From: Hoyosella subflava DQS3-9A1
Lineage (GTDB): Bacteria > Actinomycetota > Actinomycetes > Mycobacteriales > Mycobacteriaceae
Length of the DNA: 64,000 nucleotides
NCBI RefSeq assembly: GCF_000214175.1
Contig: NC_015564.1
Span: 3,844,001-3,908,000, forward strand
Reading direction: 5' to 3'
Shown: in pieces, positions 20,052-30,843 of the stretch
Layout of the letters: every line of letters begins with the position of its first letter
Position numbering within the stretch: the stretch's first letter is position 1
Position numbers and translations under genes: made by a program
The notes under the pieces: generated by a model
What the model saw: the letters and a program-made list of their open reading frames with translations, nothing else
What the model was told of the DNA's origin: nothing
The model's database searches: none

Positions 20052-20792
20052 TCACGTCAGCCTAATCAAACCGTAGTCGAAGGCGTGACGCCGGTAGACC
20101 ACCGACGGACTGTCGGTCTCGACATCGTGGAAGAGATAGAAGTCGTGCCCCACAAGTTCCATTTCGGAGAGCGCGTCGTCGACAGTCATCGGCTGCGACG
20201 GGTGCACCTTGGTACGAACTATGTGCCCGGGGCCCGGGTATTCGTCCACAGCGAACTCGGCTCCGTTTTGGGTTGCGGCGTCCTCAGCTCCCTCGCTGGC
20301 GGATTCAGCACCTTTGGTTTCACTAGTTAAATTCGGCAGCGGCGGCTGCGCGTTAGTGAGAGCGGCCGTGGCCTCAGCAACCGAGATCGGTGTGCGGCTG
20401 CCATGATGAACCTTCCGCCGATCGCGGAAGCGCCGGAAGCGGCTCTCAAGCTTGTCCACCGCAACTTCGAGAGCAGCATAGAAGCTCTCCGCAGAGGCTT
20501 CTGCTCGAATCACCGGGCCTTTCCCGCGCGCTGTGATCTCGAGCCGCTGGCATGTCTTCGATTGGCGGCGATTCTTCTCGTGGTGGAGCTCAACGTCGAA
20601 GAGGTAAACGCTCGGATGGAAACGCTCAAGTCGAGAAAGCTTCTCCTCCACGTGAATTCGGAAGTGGTCGGGGACCTCTACGTTGCGCCCCTTCACCACG
20701 ATATCGGCATGGAGCGAATCAGATTGCTCGGACAGACGTTCGGTTTCGCCATTGCGGGCTCTCACGAGATCCGCTTGTGGAACGGTCGACAC
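20052..20792 (-). CDS. hpf: ribosome hibernation promoting factor (long form HPF)
   Basis: 246 residues from GTG 20792, chosen because GGGAGG is 4 nt upstream; the frame stays open to 20882. N-terminal S30AE/YfiA domain (DIVVKGRNVEVPDHFRIHVE...) binds the 30S decoding site; a charged, variable linker follows; the C-terminal ~57 residues (PSQPMTVDDALSEMELVGHD...VYRRHAFDYGLIRL) form the dimerisation domain of long HPFs. Stabilises idle ribosomes in stationary phase. Matches Rv3241c by position beside secA. Confidence 0.92.
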   Translation of the reverse strand: MSTVPQADLVRARNGETERLSEQSDSLHADIVVKGRNVEVPDHFRIHVEEKLSRLERFHPSVYLFDVELHHEKNRRQSKTCQRLEITARGKGPVIRAEASAESFYAALEVAVDKLESRFRRFRDRRKVHHGSRTPISVAEATAALTNAQPPLPNLTSETKGAESASEGAEDAATQNGAEFAVDEYPGPGHIVRTKVHPSQPMTVDDALSEMELVGHDFYLFHDVETDSPSVVYRRHAFDYGLIRLT

Positions 20793-21075
20793 TGTACCTC
20801 CCAGAATCTGCCGATGCGCGCTTACACGGCATCGACCTGCATTGCGAATGTGCCGGGAGACTCCCATATCAGCACCCGGCACGAGGGATCGATGTTCCTC
20901 ACCTCCCCTACATGCAGTGCAACGGGTTGTGTTCGCGACGGTAGTACGCCGTTTCCTTTTCTGCCACCATTACATCAGAAATGTCACGGGATATTTGCCT
21001 AGAAACAGTTTCACTTATGTGACCCGTCCGATCTAGTGCCTCACCATGCGCACGGATCCCTCTTTTCACGGCTCT

Positions 21076-21756
21076 TCAGGCGCTAGCCAACGTAAGCGCC
21101 CCGCTAACCCGGACACCCGCACGACGCAGGATCCGCACCGATTCCGTCAACAGCGACCCCGTCGTGACGACGTCATCGACAAGCAGAACCGCAGGCGCGG
21201 AAATGCCTCCACTGGGCACCATGTGGGGTACGGCAAGCTGACGTACGCGCACGCGTCCCGCCACGTTTAGGTGGCGCTGCGAAGCGGTGAGGCCGACCGA
21301 GTCCTTAACTCCCCGCGTGAAGCGAAGGGCCTTCACCACGGAACCTGCCTCGTCAGGCAATGCCCGTATGGCTCGATCCGCTATTGACGCAACCGGGTCG
21401 CCGCCGCGCCTGCGCGCGGCGAGCCACCTGCTCGGCGCCGGCACCAGAATGAGGCGAGCCAATAGGGCGGGATCAAGCTCGCCTTCCTGCCTCAGAGTCT
21501 CAATCCCGCACGCCACGACCGCACCCGCAACCGCTGCGAGATCCGAGCGGCCACGCTCCTTTAGGTTGACTATCAGTTCACGCGCGGCCCCGCGATAGCG
21601 CCCGAGCGCCCAGACAGGCACGCCGGGGTCGGATCTGGGGTTGCACAGGCGAGGCTGGCCGAAGGCGCCCGCAGCGCACCGGCCGCACCACACCAGCCCA
21701 GGGGCGCCGCACCCGCCACACTCTGTCGGCAGGATTAGGTCTAGTAATGCACGCAT
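21076..21756 (-). CDS. ComF-like phosphoribosyltransferase family protein
   Basis: 226 residues. An N-terminal CGGCGAPGLVWCGRC cysteine cluster (likely zinc ribbon) and a C-terminal PRTase core with the PRPP loop VLLVDDVVTTGSLLTES. ComF proteins help DNA uptake in naturally competent bacteria; in actinobacteria the role is not established. Placed between hpf and lpqB as Rv3242c is. Gap to hpf (about 280 nt) holds no gene. Confidence 0.88.
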   Translation of the reverse strand: MRALLDLILPTECGGCGAPGLVWCGRCAAGAFGQPRLCNPRSDPGVPVWALGRYRGAARELIVNLKERGRSDLAAVAGAVVACGIETLRQEGELDPALLARLILVPAPSRWLAARRRGGDPVASIADRAIRALPDEAGSVVKALRFTRGVKDSVGLTASQRHLNVAGRVRVRQLAVPHMVPSGGISAPAVLLVDDVVTTGSLLTESVRILRRAGVRVSGALTLASA

Positions 21757-21848
21757 GCTCCCAGAATCGCGGCTGTCGATAGGGTGCTACAACAGGCACT
21801 TCCGTAACTGTGGATAACCGTCGTCTGCGGGCGCACCTGTGGAAATAC

Positions 21849-23696
21849 TCAGCCCGGCAGGATGGGTTTCGCATCCACACCCATGAGTCGAGAGACTTCC
21901 CGCCAGAAACGCTCCCCATCGGGCTCATCCTGCCCCAGGCGCAACACGCCTCTGCTGTCTGTGACGTACTCCGTCGTGGGTGAAGCATCGACCGCGGTCA
22001 CAGGCGGCGACAGGTTCCCACGTGGAAGTTGTTCGACACGGGAGCCATCCGCTGTCACCCTGGCCACGGGCGCTTCGGAGGAGTTGCGCACAACAAGCAG
22101 AGAATCAGTACTCCCCCAGTCGAGCGCGACTGCAGTGTCCGTCAGGTTCAGCGCTACTGGCTTCGGATTGAGGAGTGTATGCAGCCCCTGACGCGGCTCT
22201 GCGACCGCCGCCACATAGACCTTGCCACCAACGATCAGAGCCGCACGCACACCGTCCGGCGCGAGCCGGAAGCTGGTGATCTGGCCCTGCAGTCCCGCAA
22301 TTGCGCCCGATTCGACCTCGAGTGCTGAATGCTCTCCCGTGGCCGGTTCCCTGACGACACGAATCACCGTGTCACCGTCGATGACCGCCCACAGCGAGTT
22401 GTCGCTCGCAGACCAACTCGGCCTGGTAATGGAACTGCCTTCGGCAGCCACCGTCAGCGCGCCGCCGTAAGCGCCGATCAAGAGCTGATACGCGCTCCCA
22501 TCAGAATCTTCGTTGCGGGTGATCACCGCCACTTGTTTACCGTCGTGCGAAATCGAACCGGAGTCCAGTGAGTCGAGCGCCCCAGCCGTCCCAGGCACAG
22601 GACTGACCGCAGAATCTGTCACAGATACGAGTGCGCCGTTGAAGATCGCGTGCAGGCCAACATCAGCCGACGCCGCAGCATTCGGATCCATCGACGCAAC
22701 ATCCTGCCGTGTCCAGCCAGTCGGCAGCGATTCGTCGAGCGGAGCACCATCTGCCTCGATCACGTAAGGCCCAGGTATGTCGGCGTGATCAAGCGTCCAG
22801 ATAATCTGGGCTGCCAGTCTGCGGCGCTCGTCAGCACCCGACGCGGCGAGCCCCTGAAGGTCCATTTTGATTCCGCCGAGCCCCACGCCTACCTGCGTCG
22901 TGCGCCCGTCAGCTTTAGTGATCGGTCCACGAAGCCGCACCTCTTCCGAGAACTGGCTCGTCACTCCTGGCGCGAGGTTTGTGGACGGCCCATCCATCAG
23001 CATCGCCATCAACTGCGGCACAATCTGTTCGGGGTTGACCGCCACCCACCGAAGATCCGGAACGAGGCGACGTCCGGTGGGATCGAGGAAATAGATGGCC
23101 TGCCGCTCGTAGTGACTCAGGAAATGCGGGCGCTCGATTATCACTCCGCTGGGCAGGTCGTCGATCCGCCACTCGTCTTCGACCCGTACCACCGAGATCT
23201 TTGTCTCTACCGTGCCTTCTTCCGCGGTAAACACGCCGTCTGGGCTCAGTTGACCCACTTTCTCCGCACGCACGATGAAAGTCGCTGTGTTGTCCGACCT
23301 CAGCCCCTCGGAGAGCACATCGACACGATTCGCGATCGTGGTACTTGCGCTGTCGTTCCAGCGACTCTCAGCTTCCGTAGTGAGGAACTGGCGCGCCGCC
23401 GCGTGGCGGCCCGCCGGTTGTGCGCTGGCCTTGATGAATTCCCTGACGAGCGGAAACGCGTCGATACCGGGTGTGGGTTCAGGGACTTCAGTCTCCGCAG
23501 GATTGTGCTGAATAGCGCCGATCGCTTGCGGCTGCGAGTGTGTCGGCAGCGCCGTGCATCCACTCAGCAGCAGAGCTCCGGCCGAGATGAGCGCGGCCAT
23601 GATGCGAGCCGTGCGTGAGTGTCGTGGCGCAGCACACTCGGCCGCCGGGCTCCACGCCCTGAGCTGCTCGTCGTGCGCAGCGCTGGAGTCACTCAC
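21849..23696 (-). CDS. lpqB: lipoprotein LpqB, MtrAB-associated
   Basis: 615 residues. The lipobox LLLSGC is preceded by a hydrophobic stretch beginning MAALISAGA, after an unusually long N-terminus of about 30 polar residues; an internal start at that Met would give a normal signal peptide. Contains GerMN-like and beta-propeller-type regions and the conserved C-terminal PILPG. GTG 23696 overlaps the mtrB stop (GTGA), so expression is coupled. LpqB interacts with the extracellular part of MtrB and modulates MtrA phosphorylation in mycobacteria. Confidence 0.93.
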   Translation of the reverse strand: MSDSSAAHDEQLRAWSPAAECAAPRHSRTARIMAALISAGALLLSGCTALPTHSQPQAIGAIQHNPAETEVPEPTPGIDAFPLVREFIKASAQPAGRHAAARQFLTTEAESRWNDSASTTIANRVDVLSEGLRSDNTATFIVRAEKVGQLSPDGVFTAEEGTVETKISVVRVEDEWRIDDLPSGVIIERPHFLSHYERQAIYFLDPTGRRLVPDLRWVAVNPEQIVPQLMAMLMDGPSTNLAPGVTSQFSEEVRLRGPITKADGRTTQVGVGLGGIKMDLQGLAASGADERRRLAAQIIWTLDHADIPGPYVIEADGAPLDESLPTGWTRQDVASMDPNAAASADVGLHAIFNGALVSVTDSAVSPVPGTAGALDSLDSGSISHDGKQVAVITRNEDSDGSAYQLLIGAYGGALTVAAEGSSITRPSWSASDNSLWAVIDGDTVIRVVREPATGEHSALEVESGAIAGLQGQITSFRLAPDGVRAALIVGGKVYVAAVAEPRQGLHTLLNPKPVALNLTDTAVALDWGSTDSLLVVRNSSEAPVARVTADGSRVEQLPRGNLSPPVTAVDASPTTEYVTDSRGVLRLGQDEPDGERFWREVSRLMGVDAKPILPG

Positions 23697-25453
23697 TGAC
23701 TGCTCTCCCGTCCCGCTCCGCGCGGTCCGCTCATCATCGCTTCGCTGTCCATCGTGCCATCGGGACTGTGTGGTTCGCTGTCCTGCGACGTGGAGGCGGG
23801 AGACACCGACGACTCACTGCGGGGCACATCAGGCAGCGCAATATCACCCGGCTCAGGCCGCAACGGGAGAGGACTGCCGGTGATCCGCCGCCCTCGCACG
23901 ACGGGTAGGGTCAACCGGAAACATGAGCCATGGCCAGGTTCACCCCACGCTTCAAGCCTGCCGTTGTGTAGCCTCGCATCTTCGACGCTGATCGCCAGAC
24001 CCAGCCCAGTGCCGCCTGACCGGCGCACCCGCGACGGATCCGATCGCCAGAACCGGTTGAACACCAGCTTTTCCTCACCGGACTTCAGGCCCACACCCCA
24101 GTCACGCACCATGACGGCGAATGCCTCGCCATCTGACCGCATTCGCAGCAGAACGGGATTGCCTTCACCATGATCGATCGCGTTCGCGAGGAGATTCCGC
24201 ACCACACGCTCGACTCGCCGGGGGTCTACCTCCGCTACAACTGACTGGTCAGGCATGTCCACGATCAGTTCGGTTCGCGCATCCGCAGCGAGGTGTTTTA
24301 CGGTCGCCAGCGCGGCCTGCACGCACGACCTCACGTCAATTTGCTCTGCCGCCAGTTCCGCGACACCCGCGTCGTGGCGACTGATCTCTAGGAGATCCGC
24401 AAGCAACCCTTCGAACCGATCCAGTTCGCGCACCATGAGTTCCGCTGACCGCTGGAGCATGGGGTCCAAGTCATCCCGGCTGTCGTAGATGACATCGGCG
24501 GCCATGCGCACCGTCGTGAGCGGCGTCCGCAGCTCATGGCTGACGTCTGACGTGAATCGTTTCTGGAGATTCCCGAACTCCTCTAGCTGCGTGATCTGCC
24601 GCGACAAGCTTTCCGCCATCTCGTTGAACGACATCGCAAGCCGCGCCATGTCATCCTCACCACGTACCGGCATCCGTTCCTTGAGCCGGCCTTCGGCAAA
24701 TCTGGCGGCCACCCGAGCGGCAGAGCGGACGGGCATCACGACCTGGCGCGCAACAAGCAGGGAGATAGCAGCCAGCAGGACCAGCAGCACCGCGCCACCG
24801 GTGACGATGGTGCCGCGCATCAGCGCGAGACTGCGCTCTTCACTCTCGAGTGGGAACACCAGGTAGAGCTCGAGCGCCGGGATGTCCGATGCAGTAGGAC
24901 TGCCCATGATCAGCGCCGGGACTTGAGCGCCCGCAGAATTTTGAACCGTCGAGTACTGCCGGGCTACTTGGCCCTGCCGCACATAATCACGCAGAGAGGT
25001 GGGGATTTGTTCAGCTGGACCGCTCGTTATCAAAGGCGATGAAGCATCGGCGTCAGCGATCAGAACAGGGCTGAACTGACCCGCGCCGCCCGATGTCTGC
25101 TCAGTCTCTTCCTGCCAGCTCAGTGCCGATCGCGCGCTATTAAGACGTCCTTGCCGGGACGTGGTATCCCCCGCCCCGGCAAGTTCACGCTCAACAGTCT
25201 GTCGTGCGGATTCAATTTGTTGCTCCGCCGCAGCAATCTTGGCTTCCAGCATCCGCTCGGTGAGCTGGTTCGTCAGGGTGAACCCGAGCACAAGAATAAC
25301 CACCAGTGACAGCGCAAGCGTTGACGTAACAACTCGAAGCTGCAGGGAGCGTCGCCACCATCGTGCGAGTAGTGCACCGGTGGCGCGAATACGGCGCACC
25401 CATCTGGTCGTCCGACCATTGATCTTGCGCCGCGTTCGGGCGCGCCCGATCAC
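23693..25453 (-). CDS. mtrB: sensor histidine kinase MtrB
   Basis: 586 residues from GTG 25453, which overlaps the mtrA stop (GTGA); a longer frame reaches 25591 but would overlap mtrA by 140 nt. Two membrane segments ([18 protein letters not shown] near residue 45 and [19 protein letters not shown]) flank an extracytoplasmic domain; then HAMP, HisKA with SHELRTPL (His306) and the ATPase domain with [13 protein letters not shown] and GTGLGLAIS. Controls cell-wall and division genes through MtrA. Confidence 0.96.
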   Translation of the reverse strand: MIGRARTRRKINGRTTRWVRRIRATGALLARWWRRSLQLRVVTSTLALSLVVILVLGFTLTNQLTERMLEAKIAAAEQQIESARQTVERELAGAGDTTSRQGRLNSARSALSWQEETEQTSGGAGQFSPVLIADADASSPLITSGPAEQIPTSLRDYVRQGQVARQYSTVQNSAGAQVPALIMGSPTASDIPALELYLVFPLESEERSLALMRGTIVTGGAVLLVLLAAISLLVARQVVMPVRSAARVAARFAEGRLKERMPVRGEDDMARLAMSFNEMAESLSRQITQLEEFGNLQKRFTSDVSHELRTPLTTVRMAADVIYDSRDDLDPMLQRSAELMVRELDRFEGLLADLLEISRHDAGVAELAAEQIDVRSCVQAALATVKHLAADARTELIVDMPDQSVVAEVDPRRVERVVRNLLANAIDHGEGNPVLLRMRSDGEAFAVMVRDWGVGLKSGEEKLVFNRFWRSDPSRVRRSGGTGLGLAISVEDARLHNGRLEAWGEPGHGSCFRLTLPVVRGRRITGSPLPLRPEPGDIALPDVPRSESSVSPASTSQDSEPHSPDGTMDSEAMMSGPRGAGRESSQ

Positions 25454-26133
25454 GGCGGTCCGGCCTTGTATCCAACTCCTCGCACAGTGAGCACAACTTC
25501 GGGCTTCTCGGGATCGTTCTCGACCTTCGCACGCAGTCGCTGCACGTGCACATTCACCAGGCGGGTGTCTGCCGCGTGGCGGTAGCCCCACACCTGCTCG
25601 AGGAGGACCTCACGGGTGAAGACCTGCCGAGGCTTCCGGGCAAGCGCCACCAGCAAGTCGAACTCCAGCGGCGTGAGACTGATCTGCTCGCCTTCCCGCG
25701 TTACTTTGTGTGCGGGAACATCGATTTCGATGTCGCCGATGCTGAGCAACTCGGCGGGCTCATCGTCGCGGCGGCGCAGCCGAGCGCGCACACGAGCCAC
25801 GAGTTCCTTCGGCTTGAATGGCTTGATGACATAGTCGTCTGCACCTGACTCGAGTCCCAGCACAACGTCGACAGTGTCCGTCTTCGCAGTGAGCATCACA
25901 ATCGGAACGCCCGAGTCAGCACGAAGAACCCGGCACACATCGATCCCGTTCATTCCTGGGAGCATCAGGTCGAGCAGTACCAGGTCAGGGCGAATCTCAC
26001 GGACCGCGCTCAGAGCCTGAGTGCCGTCTCCGATCACGTACGGCTCGAATCCCTCACCCCGCAGCACAATCGTGAGCATCTCGGCGAGGGCCGCATCGTC
26101 ATCGACAACCAGAATCTTCGGCTTCATATTCAT
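25450..26133 (-). CDS. mtrA: OmpR-family response regulator MtrA
   Basis: 227 residues. Receiver domain with acidic pocket DDD (residues 11-13), phosphoacceptor Asp55 in [11 protein letters not shown], and conserved Lys in KPFKPKEL; C-terminal winged helix ending [15 protein letters not shown]. Nearly identical to mycobacterial MtrA, an essential regulator of replication and wall genes. Start MNMKPK at 26133 matches the usual length; ATG 26127 and an upstream TTG are alternatives. First gene of mtrA-mtrB-lpqB, 115 nt after tmk. Confidence 0.97.
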   Translation of the reverse strand: MNMKPKILVVDDDAALAEMLTIVLRGEGFEPYVIGDGTQALSAVREIRPDLVLLDLMLPGMNGIDVCRVLRADSGVPIVMLTAKTDTVDVVLGLESGADDYVIKPFKPKELVARVRARLRRRDDEPAELLSIGDIEIDVPAHKVTREGEQISLTPLEFDLLVALARKPRQVFTREVLLEQVWGYRHAADTRLVNVHVQRLRAKVENDPEKPEVVLTVRGVGYKAGPP

Positions 26134-26248
26134 ATCGTGACATTCCAATAGTGTGAAGAGGCGCTTTGACCTGGCCGGCGCGCCGCACGTTGTCTGGCAT
26201 TGCCGATGCCCTCACTGTCGAGAGTACCGAAACGACCGCCGATGGGTT

Positions 26249-26883
26249 CTAGCCGAGAATCCACTGCGCCAACTCCGCCCCAGGGTCAGTGGCAGTGAGA
26301 ACACGCCAAGGCGACACCCAGGCCGCGGCCGCGAGCGCCGAGTACACGTTGGCAGTGCGACGCTGAAGGTCGCCATCGCGCTCAAAGATGTCGCGCTCGC
26401 GCCCTGGCTCAGTCCCTTCGCGCCCTGCCGCTCTCCGCTGGGCAAGTTCAACTGGCACGCCGAGAAACATTTGCCGGGCAGGAAGCGGAAGCCGGAACCT
26501 TCCGAATTCGAGGTTCTCGATCCATTGCACAAATGGACCATCGGAATTCTCCCGCAAGCGTGCCGCTCCGTACGCCGCATTCGAGGCGACATACCGGTCG
26601 AGTATGACGACGTCGTTGTCACTGCACAGCCTGGACAGATGCGACTTCGCCGCCGCCCTGTCGAGGGCGAAGAGCATCGCCATTCCGTGCACCGAAGCGG
26701 CGAGGTCGCCGTGCTGGCCACGGAGCGCCTCGGCCGCGATATCGGCATGAATTGACTCGCCGTAGCGAGGGAACGCCAACGTCGCGACCCTCGCACCTGC
26801 CGCCTCGAGCTCAACGACAAGCTTCGCTGTTAGAGTCCTCTTTCCCGCTCCATCGAGACCCTCCAGCGCGATAAGCTCGCCCA

Positions 26884-26884
<1 letters not shown>
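26249..26884 (-). CDS. tmk: thymidylate kinase
   Basis: 211 residues. P-loop LEGLDGAGKRTL (about residues 6-17), DRYVASNAAYGAARL (the DR-Y-x-S motif) and FLGVPVELAQRR. Phosphorylates dTMP to dTDP. Start ATG overlaps the sahH stop by one base (TAATG), implying translational coupling. Order sahH-tmk-mtrA is conserved in mycobacteria. Confidence 0.94.
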
Positions 26885-28365
<1,481 letters not shown>

Positions 28366-28413
28366 CAACTCCTTTTCGCGGGACACGGGTAAGTCCCCGC
28401 CCCGATACGTCAG

Positions 28414-28437
28414 GCTATACGCTCCGCAGATTTGCGG
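28414..28437 (-). promoter_or_regulatory. sahH promoter with inverted repeat
   Basis: Minus-strand -10 candidate TATAGC (28419-28414); 4 nt upstream of it is the inverted repeat CCGCA-GATT-TGCGG (28424-28437), within the -35 to spacer region. No clear -35 hexamer. Confidence 0.4.
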
Positions 28438-28467
28438 CAGGGACAGAAGGTTCTCAGTGCGGACAAA

Positions 28468-29100
28468 CTAGGACGCTGGCCGGCGCGCGAGTGAATCCTC
28501 GTACGCGCGCTCGAAGAAGGGCACGACAAAGTCGGTGAAGTCGTCAATTATCGTGTCCGGCGAGCGCGCCGGGATGGCGATGAAACTCAGTGCGATCCGG
28601 CCGACATGGTTTGCCGCAATCCGGGCGTCGCGCGGCGAGAGTTGCACCCAGCTTCCCTCGAACACCTCGGCCAGGGAGTTCACAGCTTTTTCCAGGACCG
28701 GCCACCCGTCAGTGGTGATGAGGCTGAGCAGCTCGGATTTCGCGCGGCCAAGCAGCGCCCACCGAACAGCTGGGTCACTCGTCGCAATGCTGATGAAGCG
28801 CTCGAACGCGCTCATAATTGTCCCGCGCGCGTCGTCCGGATGCGCCGCGACTGCGTCTTTCACCTCGTCGAGGAATTGGTCGACAAGGCGCAGGATGTAC
28901 TGCTGCGCGACGCCCTGCCGCGAGTCGAACTCGTTGTACAGAGTCTGACGGCTGACTCCGGCAGCGCGCGCGACCTCGGCCATCGTGATGTCGGACCACT
29001 CCTTCTCATCAAGGAGAGAACGAACAGCATCGAGGACGGAGGTGCGGAGCAGTTGCCGCGCCGCTTCTTGATAGGACCCACGAGTTCGTACACCGGGCAT
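28468..29100 (-). CDS. TetR-family regulator linked to the alkane operon
   Basis: 210 residues from ATG 29100; a longer open frame continues upstream but overlaps the promoter described here. N-terminal helix-turn-helix ITMAEVARAAGVSRQTLYNEF (helix residues about 40-60) and a ligand-binding C-terminal domain. Directly downstream of rubB, as Rv3249c is after the alkB cluster in M. tuberculosis. Promoter and operator structure suggest a leaderless, autorepressed gene that also controls alkB through a shared 17-bp dyad. Ligand unknown, presumably a fatty acid or alkane-derived molecule. Confidence 0.9.
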   Translation of the reverse strand: MPGVRTRGSYQEAARQLLRTSVLDAVRSLLDEKEWSDITMAEVARAAGVSRQTLYNEFDSRQGVAQQYILRLVDQFLDEVKDAVAAHPDDARGTIMSAFERFISIATSDPAVRWALLGRAKSELLSLITTDGWPVLEKAVNSLAEVFEGSWVQLSPRDARIAANHVGRIALSFIAIPARSPDTIIDDFTDFVVPFFERAYEDSLARRPAS

Positions 29101-29107
29101 GAGGTCG

Positions 29108-29136
29108 ACATTATGGAAACAGCACCCCCGTGTCAA
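29108..29136 (-). promoter_or_regulatory. strong sigma-A-type promoter of the TetR gene
   Basis: Minus strand: -35 TTGACA (29136-29131), 17-nt spacer, -10 TAATGT (29113-29108). ATG begins 7 nt after the -10 at 29100, so transcription should start at or next to the start codon: a leaderless mRNA. Confidence 0.75.
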
Positions 29137-29153
29137 CGAACTTGACACGGGGG
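29125..29153. promoter_or_regulatory. operator-like inverted repeat / rubB terminator
   Basis: Perfect 12-bp arms (CCCCCGTGTCAA and TTGACACGGGGG) around CGAAC. Inner part TGTCAA-CGAAC-TTGACA overlaps the -35 box of the TetR promoter; the same 17-bp pattern occurs before alkB. It begins 7 nt after the rubB stop, so it could also end the alk transcript. Confidence 0.7.
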
Positions 29154-29159
29154 CGATTG

Positions 29160-30440
29160 CTACTTGCGAGCGGAGGCTGAGGAGAGATCTGGGATCGCGA
29201 GCGGCGCGGTCGTGGGAATCCCCTCCTCGAGAACCTTGCGACGGATATAAGGCGCGTCGTTGATCAGCGCCCGGGCACTGCGGAATTCCTTCGGGCGTCC
29301 CATGGAGATAACACCGATGAGCCGCTCGTTCCGAAGGCATAGCACCGTGAAGTCATGGTCCTCGAGCGAACCGTGAACAATGAGTTCATCGTCAGGTGAG
29401 GGCCAGCCAGCGATCTGCAGGTTCTTGCCGTATTGCTTAGTCCAGCACCACGGCACATCAGCGAACGGCGTTGGCATGCCGAGGATCGCGCGGGCCGCAT
29501 GGGCACCCTGTTCCTGGGCATTGTTCCAGTGCTCGACACGCTGAACGCCGCCAAGCAGCAGGTTCGGGAAGATTGCAACATCGCCGGCAGCGTAGACGTG
29601 GGGATCAGAAGTCCGGCAGTACTTGTCGACGATTATGCCGCCGCGCCCTGACGTGTCGATCGAGATGCCCGCACGGTCGGCGAGATCCGTGTTGGGCGCC
29701 ATGCCGACGGAGATCAACGCGGACGAACCAGACCAGACCTGACCCCGAGGGGAGATCGCCGTCACGCCGTCTGGCCTGACGTCCAACTGGTCGAGTTCAA
29801 CGTTCGTCCACAGATCCACACCGTTGTCCCGGTGCATCTTCGAATAGATCTCAGCGACCGGTTCCGGAAGTACGCGGCCCAAGGGGCGATCTCCGGCTTC
29901 GAGCAGGATTACCTCGCTGCCGAGGCCGCGTGCAGTTGCCGCGACCTCACAACCGATGAGACCGGCGCCGATGATGAGCAGCGCACCAGGCTCTTCGATC
30001 GCCTTGCGCAGCGGTTCGACATCAGCGACGCTGCGAAGATAGTGAACGTTCGACTGTTCCTCGGGCGCGAAACCTGGCACAGCGCGCGGTCGGCCTCCCG
30101 TCGCGATCAATAGCGCGTCGTACCGCTGCTGCTCACCATTATCGAGGAGGACCACACGCTCAGCGGTATCGATATCGGTGACCGTGGCGCCTCGGACGAT
30201 CTCGACGTTCTGCTCTTCCCAGAAATCCGGGGGGCGAAGACGCGACCGCTCGAACGCGATCGCCCCTTGCAGGAGTTCTTTCGACAGCTGTGGCCGACGG
30301 TACGGGTACTCAGCGTCGTTGCTGATCATCATTACGCGGCCGCCGAAGCCCTCCTTCCGGAGAGACTCGGCAGCTGTGGCCGCCGCGACGCCACTGCCGA
30401 TAATGACAACGGTGCCGTCTGGGGCGATCTGATCACTCAC
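29160..30440 (-). CDS. rubB: rubredoxin reductase
   Basis: 426-residue FAD/NAD(P)-dependent reductase. FAD-binding [20 protein letters not shown]-binding [21 protein letters not shown], and the second FAD motif [12 protein letters not shown]; like ferredoxin reductases of class oxygenases. Transfers electrons from NADH to rubredoxin. GTG 30440 overlaps the rubA2 stop (GTGA). Last gene of the alkB operon. Confidence 0.93.
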   Translation of the reverse strand: MSDQIAPDGTVVIIGSGVAAATAAESLRKEGFGGRVMMISNDAEYPYRRPQLSKELLQGAIAFERSRLRPPDFWEEQNVEIVRGATVTDIDTAERVVLLDNGEQQRYDALLIATGGRPRAVPGFAPEEQSNVHYLRSVADVEPLRKAIEEPGALLIIGAGLIGCEVAATARGLGSEVILLEAGDRPLGRVLPEPVAEIYSKMHRDNGVDLWTNVELDQLDVRPDGVTAISPRGQVWSGSSALISVGMAPNTDLADRAGISIDTSGRGGIIVDKYCRTSDPHVYAAGDVAIFPNLLLGGVQRVEHWNNAQEQGAHAARAILGMPTPFADVPWCWTKQYGKNLQIAGWPSPDDELIVHGSLEDHDFTVLCLRNERLIGVISMGRPKEFRSARALINDAPYIRRKVLEEGIPTTAPLAIPDLSSASARK

Positions 30441-30622
30441 GAGCGCGAAACCTCAACCATCTCGAAATCAGCCTTGGCCGCTCCGCAGTCGGGGCAGCTC
30501 CAGTCGTCGGGAATATCGTCCCAGCGAGTCCCCGGAGCGATGCCTTCATCTGGCCAGCCTTCAGCTTCGTCATATTCGAAGCCGCACTGCAGACAGCGAT
30601 AGACTTTGTACTCGACGCTCAT
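30437..30622 (-). CDS. rubA2: rubredoxin 2 (AlkG2-type)
   Basis: 61 residues; one iron bound by Cys10, Cys13, Cys43 and Cys46 ([15 protein letters not shown] and [10 protein letters not shown]). The CxxCG...CPDCGAxK pattern is that of the AlkG2-type rubredoxin that carries electrons to alkane hydroxylases. Overlaps rubB by 4 nt; 38 nt after rubA1. Confidence 0.95.
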   Translation of the reverse strand: MSVEYKVYRCLQCGFEYDEAEGWPDEGIAPGTRWDDIPDDWSCPDCGAAKADFEMVEVSRS

Positions 30623-30660
30623 GATTTTCTCGCAATCTTCGACGACATTGTCTGTGTCAA

Positions 30661-30831
30661 TCAGGCGTTGGTGAGGGGAATGAAGTCAACCTTCTCCCGG
30701 ACGCCACAGTCGGGGCAAGGCCAGTCGTCTGGGACGTCACCCCAGGGAGTGCCGGGCGGGAAACCCTCACGCGAATCGCCCTTGGCCTCGTCGTACTCGT
30801 AGTCACATACCTCGCACTTATAGGTGCTCAT
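30661..30831 (-). CDS. rubA1: rubredoxin 1 (AlkG1-type)
   Basis: 56 residues, read directly from the sequence: [15 protein letters not shown] ... WPCPDCG, with iron ligands Cys6, Cys9, Cys39 and Cys42. [11 protein letters not shown] precedes the second pair. ATG at 30831 has AGGAGG 8 nt upstream; an in-frame ATG at 30837 is too close to it. It starts 12 nt after alkB. Less like the AlkG2 consensus than its neighbour (Asp follows the first CxxC), consistent with the AlkG1 class, whose role in alkane oxidation is unclear. Confidence 0.93.
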   Translation of the reverse strand: MSTYKCEVCDYEYDEAKGDSREGFPPGTPWGDVPDDWPCPDCGVREKVDFIPLTNA

Positions 30832-30843
30832 CGCCATAACCTC

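Noticed and set aside
23554-23883. possible small gene opposite the mtrB-lpqB junction
   Set aside because: Arg/Cys-rich translation, no ribosome site, and the same DNA encodes the mtrB C-terminus and LpqB signal peptide.
28366-28467. SAH or SAM riboswitch before sahH
   Set aside because: The leader is short and I could not find the paired elements of known SAH riboswitches; only a 5-bp inverted repeat.
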